DNA from: Cryptomeria japonica
Lineage: Eukaryota > Streptophyta > Pinopsida > Cupressales > Cupressaceae
DNA: 64,000 nt
Direction: 5' to 3'
Assembly: GCF_030272615.1 (NCBI RefSeq)
Contig: NC_081412.1
Location: forward strand, 345,395,870 to 345,459,869
A program made the position numbers and the translations under genes. The notes beneath the pieces are model-generated. The model saw only the letters and a program-made list of their open reading frames with translations. It ran no database searches and was not told the origin of the DNA. Of the stretch, positions 58,662 to 64,000 are shown piece after piece (within the stretch, counting starts at the first letter, position 1; the number at the start of each line of letters is the position of its first letter).

Positions 58662-58814
58662 TTCATAAGAGGGGCACCTAAGCTTCTTTGAGTCACTTTG
58701 TGTTTTGATTTCACTTTGAATTGTTATTTCTTAATAATTATAACATTTTTGTCTTAAGAGAGAAACCTAAGCTTCTTTGAGTAATTTCTTATTCTAATTT
58801 CACTTTGAAACTTC
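58662..58814. repeat. 89-bp imperfect tandem duplication
   Basis: ACCTAAGCTTCTTTGAGT at 58676 and 58765, each followed by a TTTCACTTTGAA string. Confidence 0.85.
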
Positions 58815-59340
58815 ATCTGAGGTGTTCATTTTCACTTAACACTTAAGTGTCAAAAAGTTACTTTTCATTGTAACATGATGTTGAGTTCGGTCACTTAAGT
58901 GACAAAAGTGCATTCTTGTTCCAATTCTTCATTGACATTGAAAAGCACAAGAACTTTATGATGTAAATGATTTTTTAACCTCATGACATAACATTAGATC
59001 CCTTAGGCTGTATCTAAGATGTTTAAAGTTATTTTTCACATGATTTTGGATTTTTGACATGACCTTTTTCTATTGTAACATTTTTTATGATTTTTATTCC
59101 TTTTATTGAAATAACTTTTAGGTACCATTGCTTTGTCAAAATATGCCTTAAAAGTTCTACCATTTATGTGCTTAGTTATATATTTCATTGATTTTCTTTA
59201 TACTCTAATTCACACACCCATCTTGCTTGATGTGCTTGAAAAGATCCTATTTTGGATCTTGCATAGGTACAATATATAATTGATATTGATAACATTAGAA
59301 AGTACCAACTGTGACTTGTAAATGTATTATAAGAACAAAC

Positions 59341-59404
59341 AACAAATTTTCATAATTTAACTCAACATAAGAAACAAATTTTCATAATTTAACTCAACAT
59401 AAAA
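59341..59404. repeat. 32-bp tandem duplication
   Basis: AACAAATTTTCATAATTTAA plus CTCAACATAA occurs twice, period 32. Confidence 0.95.
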
Positions 59405-61557
59405 AAAATGAAAGAGGTTTGATAGAAGGAAGGAGAAAAAAAATAAATATCACAATATAAGGGTATGCATGACTCTCTAAGACCTCACAAGGGTCAAAAA
59501 CTAAAAGAATAAAGCAATGACACACACACATAGATATCATTCAATTCTACATTCCATGATATAATAATAAAAATGTGTTGACATATCATATAACATGAGA
59601 AAACAAATAAGCATATGTATAGACAAATGAAACATACTCATTAAAGTACATACATGCGCAAAAATCACATCACATATCATGTTTAGGGTTACAAAATATA
59701 TACACATAATGAAAATCACATTATTTACAAGGACTCCTATGTAAGCTATGAGAAGAGTAAGCTATAGAGAGAAACAATTGCCCATGATATTATCATGATA
59801 AAAAGGAATTATTATCATCAAAACACAAAGAGTGATCCATTAATAAATTTATCTTATATAAAATCATAAATAATAGAGATAATTATATTTAAAAATTAAA
59901 ATCAAAATATAAAGGGAGTGAGGTAATGTTTGAAGAGGTGTAAAATAATGTAAGTCCAAACCTTAATCAAATTAGAACAATGAGGGGAAAGTGTGGATTC
60001 AAACCATAATTAAATCAAGATGTAGGAATTAGAGATATTAGATTTAAAAAAAATAGAAGATAAACATGTCAAAACCTTTTATTGAGAGGACTTTGAATTT
60101 CAAGTTCATTCAAAATGTAAAGAAATATATTATAGCTTTACTAAAAACAGGTTTAACAAATATGATATAAGACATAATCCAAGTAATATAATTTAGAGTT
60201 TCAATGAAGCATAAGACATAATTTAAAAAATTGAAAATCAAAATGAGTGAAAATACTTAATCGATTTCATAGTTGATAAGTATTTATCCACTATTTCAAT
60301 CATAATTTTTAAATCACAACTCATAATTGCTTATTCTTAAATATGAACTAGGTTCTCATAATTCAACTATTGTTGAATCTACATTTAATACAATTAACCA
60401 TATCATATCCATGAGTGTAGATTTGAACCTTACATATAGATCTAAACCTTGTATTCAAACTTGACTTGTAGATCCAAGTCTATTGAATATGATACCTCTA
60501 AATCTATAAATATCATTTTTCTCGGGTCTCTAGATTTGGAATAAAAGACTAATGGTGTCCATAAACATCTTTGCAAATCTCGCTAAGGAAGGATATTCTC
60601 TACAAACCCATAATTCAATTCAATTGTAGTTGATAAAAAGAGTGGTAAACAACATTTAATGAATGCAAAAGACTATCGTAAATAAAAGGTAGCTTGAAAT
60701 TTGAATTTAGAATGCAATACTAGGAGTTTAGAATGAGATGCAAGTGGTAATGTGAGAGAGCTAACATGAAACTAGGGTTTCAAAGTGTATAGAGGCAGTG
60801 AGAGCCAGAGTAATTTAGAAAGATACTAAATCTAGATAAGGATCCCTGCATGAGCTTGTAGTGATAACTAATATGATAGAAAAGCTAGAAGATAGATATA
60901 CTAGTCACCACGTAGATGGGTTAGACACAATTACAAATTTTTGATGTAAGAATCAACACACAATGACTAATTAAAATTAATTTGATTTAAATATAGAATT
61001 TTGAATCAAATTTACAAATACAAAATTAAAAAATAAAACAAATTTATAAATTATTTTTTTAAAAACTACTAATATAAAATTAAATTTATTAAATTATTAA
61101 TTTCACATTCCAATTTCTTTCTTTAAAAAATAAAAATCTCCCAATTTTATTTATATAGATATTTTAAAGATATATATACTAGGTAATCTAAGCCCAAATA
61201 ATTGAAAAAAAAGAAAGGAAAAAGATCAACCAAAACCACCCACCTAAGAGAGTTTCTCAAGACATCGAAGTGGAAAGAATTTATTGAAAAGGGACAAGTC
61301 AATTAAAATCAGCCTAGCTAATAACCAAACACATCCAAGCATAATGGAGTAAAACAAAGAGTTCAAATATATAGTTTAATTTATCTTTGAGCAATGTCAA
61401 TATTTGTTATTGCTATTTGGACCTAAATTATTTCGCTACGCAAACCAACTGTACTTTTCTTCATATCTCGGGCCCTGCGATGTCTGTGTGCATTGTTATG
61501 GTCAGTCTATTTGCTTGTTAGCTGAAGGAGAAGAGGTGGATAAATAATTGTGAGGAA

Positions 61558-61678
61558 ATGATGTATGATCGAGATTTATATAAAACAAAGTTGTGTAATC
61601 TGTACGAGAGGAGGGGTCATTGTCCTCGACAAACTTGTTCATTTGCACACGGACATGCCGAACTAAGGAATGCCAATG
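61558..61678 (+). CDS. CCCH-type zinc finger protein, first coding exon
   Basis: From ATG 61558 (a second ATG follows at once) the frame reads MMYDRDLYKTKLCNLYERRG and continues HCPRQTCSFAHGHAELRNAN. This is a C-X8-C-X4-C-X3-H finger with the YKTKLC lead-in and the FAHG...ELR ending of plant nuclear CCCH proteins, which bind RNA or regulate gene expression. The exon would end at 61678, where AATG is followed by GTAATA, a good splice donor. An in-frame stop at 61519-61521 limits the 5' side. No stops or damage. Further exons are not recognisable before the window end, so introns must be long. An isolated retained exon is a possible alternative. Confidence 0.72.
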
Positions 61679-61684
61679 GTAATA
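61679..61684 (+). other. Probable splice donor of the CCCH gene
   Basis: GTAATA directly after the last codon that fits the conserved region. The frame beyond it would encode only serines from a TTC microsatellite. Confidence 0.55.
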
Positions 61685-61688
61685 TTCG

Positions 61689-61709
61689 TTCTTCTTCTTC
61701 TTCTTCTTC
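61689..61709. repeat. TTC trinucleotide microsatellite in the presumed intron
   Basis: Seven TTC units, followed by a T run. Confidence 0.95.
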
Positions 61710-64000
61710 TTTTTTAAGCTTCTAACAGCTGCTTTATGCCCCTCTCACGCATTTTCAGTTTGTAAGGGCTGTAGAAGATTCTTGGTACTAGCTTTTCCTG
61801 GATAATATTAAATTATGTTGCACCACTGGTAGTATTTGAATGTGAATGTACACCATAGACTCCAAGCATGGTTATGTACATGTTTGTAGCTTTGTTGTAA
61901 CTAGCTATATCAATATCTCGTGGGAATCGGGCCTTCTCTTTCAATTAATAGAGATAGAAGTTGAATATTAATTCTACTAGCTCTTCTTTTCTCTTGAGAG
62001 GTACAGGTATATGTATAAGAAAAGGAGATTTTTGCAGTTCAATCTAAGGTGAAGAAGGAGAGATTAATGCCCATACTAGTTTTCTTTCATTTCTTGGTCT
62101 CGCGCAGACCCCGATTAGTTTGTTGTGGAATCAGCCTGCTCCTCGAATAGACACGAAGTTAACTCTATCCTATTACGCTGTTTGTATAACCTACTTTTCT
62201 AGTAGCAACTCTTAACTTTTCAATCGTAGTCATTGAGCGTAATTTTTTTGTAATTGGCTAGTTCACCCCTGGTGTAGTCTATATGAGGACCCATATTCCT
62301 CCAGTTTTCGTAACAAGGCATTACCTTCCTTAAATTTTGTTGAATTTTTTACTTACCGCTTCATTCTCTCATAGACTGATCAGTCTCGTGGAAGTCAGTA
62401 AAATGATTCATTCATTCAACACCATTTTGCTCTCATCTATATCTCAGACCTCCATTAGAGTTACACTAGATTGCAGTCAAATTCGTACACCAGTGTTCAT
62501 CCTACTTACCCATGGGGCATTCTGCAAGTTGGATATGACGGAGATACAAGAATTTGTTTCATTTCTTCTCAGATGACAGCCTTTCTTTCTTCACACTACC
62601 TCGGCAGCTAAGATTGCTTGGACTTAGGCAGGTCACCCTTGTAGATACTTATCTAAAGCCGGCTATGAGGGTTTCTTGCTACTCAAGAAGAAAGTTTATT
62701 TCTTTATGTTATTATCTTAGTTATTTGCATGCTTATTGCTTTAGGTTACAAATTACAGGCTAGGTTAATTAGCGTATTGTATGTTAGATGCTGTCTCCTT
62801 AATGCTTTGCTCTAATTTTCATTGTGCTTGGTTCACTTTGATTGTTTTTGTGAAGTAAGTTAGATTAACCTTATCTTGATCGCTAGTAACACAAATCATC
62901 AAACTAGCCTAATCCTAGTGGTTATGGTGAACCATTTTGCTATGCTTATATGAATCTTTTAGCTCGCTCACGGAAGATAGAGAAGTTCAACCCACATAGA
63001 AGAATGTATCAACCGACCATTGCTCCAATCTGCACTGCCATGCTTGTCGAGGCAACGATGGAGTAGATAGATGCTTGCTCCTTGTTCCGCTCTATGAGAT
63101 ACAAACCTAAGGAACAAGGGTATGAATTGGGGCTCCACAACTCGAATCAATAGAATGAAGCCTCTTATCCTGTGTCGGGAGAAGTCCTTGCCTGGCTCTA
63201 TATCCCAGCTCAACCCTCCATTTTTTGAGATAGGGCTAAGGCTCAATTTCTGAGTTCTAGAGTAGGGGTGGGAGGGAATTATAGTAGCCAGGCAAGTTAG
63301 CCATAAGGTAGGGGCCTTCCTCCCCCTACCTATATAACTAAATTGGGGTCCTTTATAGCTCTATAGCTCGTAGGGAGATATTCCTAATATTATACATGTG
63401 ATTTGAGGTTGTTTTGGTGAACAATCGAAATCTCTCCTCACTTGATCAAGTAGGTCCTTCCCCCCACCCCCCAACTATAGCTGGCAACCACACATAAAAG
63501 CTCCTCACATGATTGTCGTCTACTTTGCTAAGCATCCTCCCTTTCCAATCATTAGCACACATTGTTTGGTTTTTTCCATCTACATTTTGGCATGCCCTAT
63601 GCAACTCCCATTGTTCTCTTTATCCTCTATTTGGGAAAATTTATAGGTTTTCAAATCCTATCTTCCTTGTTTAAACCATGTCCATAAAAGATCATGGGAC
63701 CCCTTGAGACTCCTTAAATCATGATTTTGAAGGTGCCTTATAGTAAAGACTATTAGTTCTCCCATTTGACCATAACATCTTCCCTTCCCTTGACTAGGCT
63801 AGCTAGCATTCACATGTAAGTATCATCACCTCGTATGAGCTTCATCTCCCCTTGATACAAGAATCCTCCTTTTCCTTCTAGGGAAACATAATGGTCATCC
63901 CATCACAAAGACCATTAATTGGATTACAAGTGTTGACATAGGGGTCATGAGGCTCACTTGCAATGTTCAACCCCTTGGCCTACCTAATCCATGGTTGCTT
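61710..64000. other. Presumed intron or intergenic DNA, no exon recognised
   Basis: Several frames of 60-90 codons occur (for example 62337-62576 plus and 63246-62968 minus), but none shows a second CCCH finger or any family I know. 62960-63480 is less AT-rich than the rest and includes C-rich runs near 63460-63470. The sequence runs off the window. Confidence 0.4.

Larger units (their letters stand above)
57545..61557. other. AT-rich intergenic DNA with small repeats, no gene
   Basis: Contains an AAATA run near 58060-58085, an 89-bp imperfect duplication around 58662-58814 (ACCTAAGCTTCTTTGAGT at 58676 and 58765) and a 32-bp duplication at 59341-59404. The last 180 bp before 61558 would be the upstream region of the zinc-finger exon; a TATA-like AAATATATAG lies near 61366. 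Confidence 0.5.

Noticed and set aside
62337-62763. Two plus-strand frames as later exons of the CCCH gene
   Set aside because: No CCCH finger or other conserved motif, and no convincing splice acceptor in register.

Overview
The window is repeat-dense, AT-rich plant nuclear DNA. Nested LTR retrotransposons and LINE-type retroposons fill most of it, and only one exon looks like a genuine host gene: a CCCH zinc-finger exon near 61.6 kb. The large, old, stop-ridden elements, a captured TIR-NBS-LRR type NB-ARC fragment and the lack of dense genes suggest a seed plant with a very large genome. A conifer or other gymnosperm is my best guess, by inference only. There are no prokaryotic features, rRNA, tRNA or CRISPR arrays.

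Layout. 1 to about 12.46 kb is the 3' two thirds of a decayed Ty3/gypsy element of the Tat type: protease, G-patch, low-complexity linker, RT, RNase H, a second RNase H, integrase with GPY/F tail, then a long 3' region with an antisense ORF carrying a plant mobile domain (PMD), a minisatellite, a polypurine tract and the 3' LTR. A displaced second piece of that LTR (12651-12792 and 19687-19738) is interrupted by element A (12793-19686, minus), an LTR element with no pol. A LINE fragment (19739-21430, minus) follows. Then comes a copy of an unrecognised repeat protein, here called family C (21443-24562 and 32121-33403), interrupted by element B (24563-32120, minus), a complete relative of A with two LTRs. 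An array of six palindromes (34253-34556) stands just before a second family C copy (34650-36803 and 45971-48542), which carries an NB-ARC fragment and is split by insertion G (36804-45970). Inside G lie a deleted Ty1/copia element D (37778-42419, minus) and a complete ORF1-only LINE-like retroposon E (43834-45430, plus) with a target duplication.

48.5 to 61.5 kb is mostly non-coding, with tandem repeats, a CA microsatellite, an inverted Tat relic near 51.9 kb and a GC-rich island near 56.6 kb. 61.5 to 64 kb holds the first coding exon of a CCCH zinc-finger gene and unassigned, probably intronic, sequence.

The most interesting objects are these. A and B are a matched pair of pol-less LTR elements coding for a coiled-coil/zinc-knuckle protein and a second protein of about 1,100 residues of unknown function. 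The palindrome array, the half-LINE E, the captured NB-ARC fragment and the antisense PMD gene also stand out. Nearly all coding regions except ORF1 of element A contain stops or frameshifts. Order of events from nesting: family C and the Tat LTR are older than B, G and A, and D and E are younger than G.
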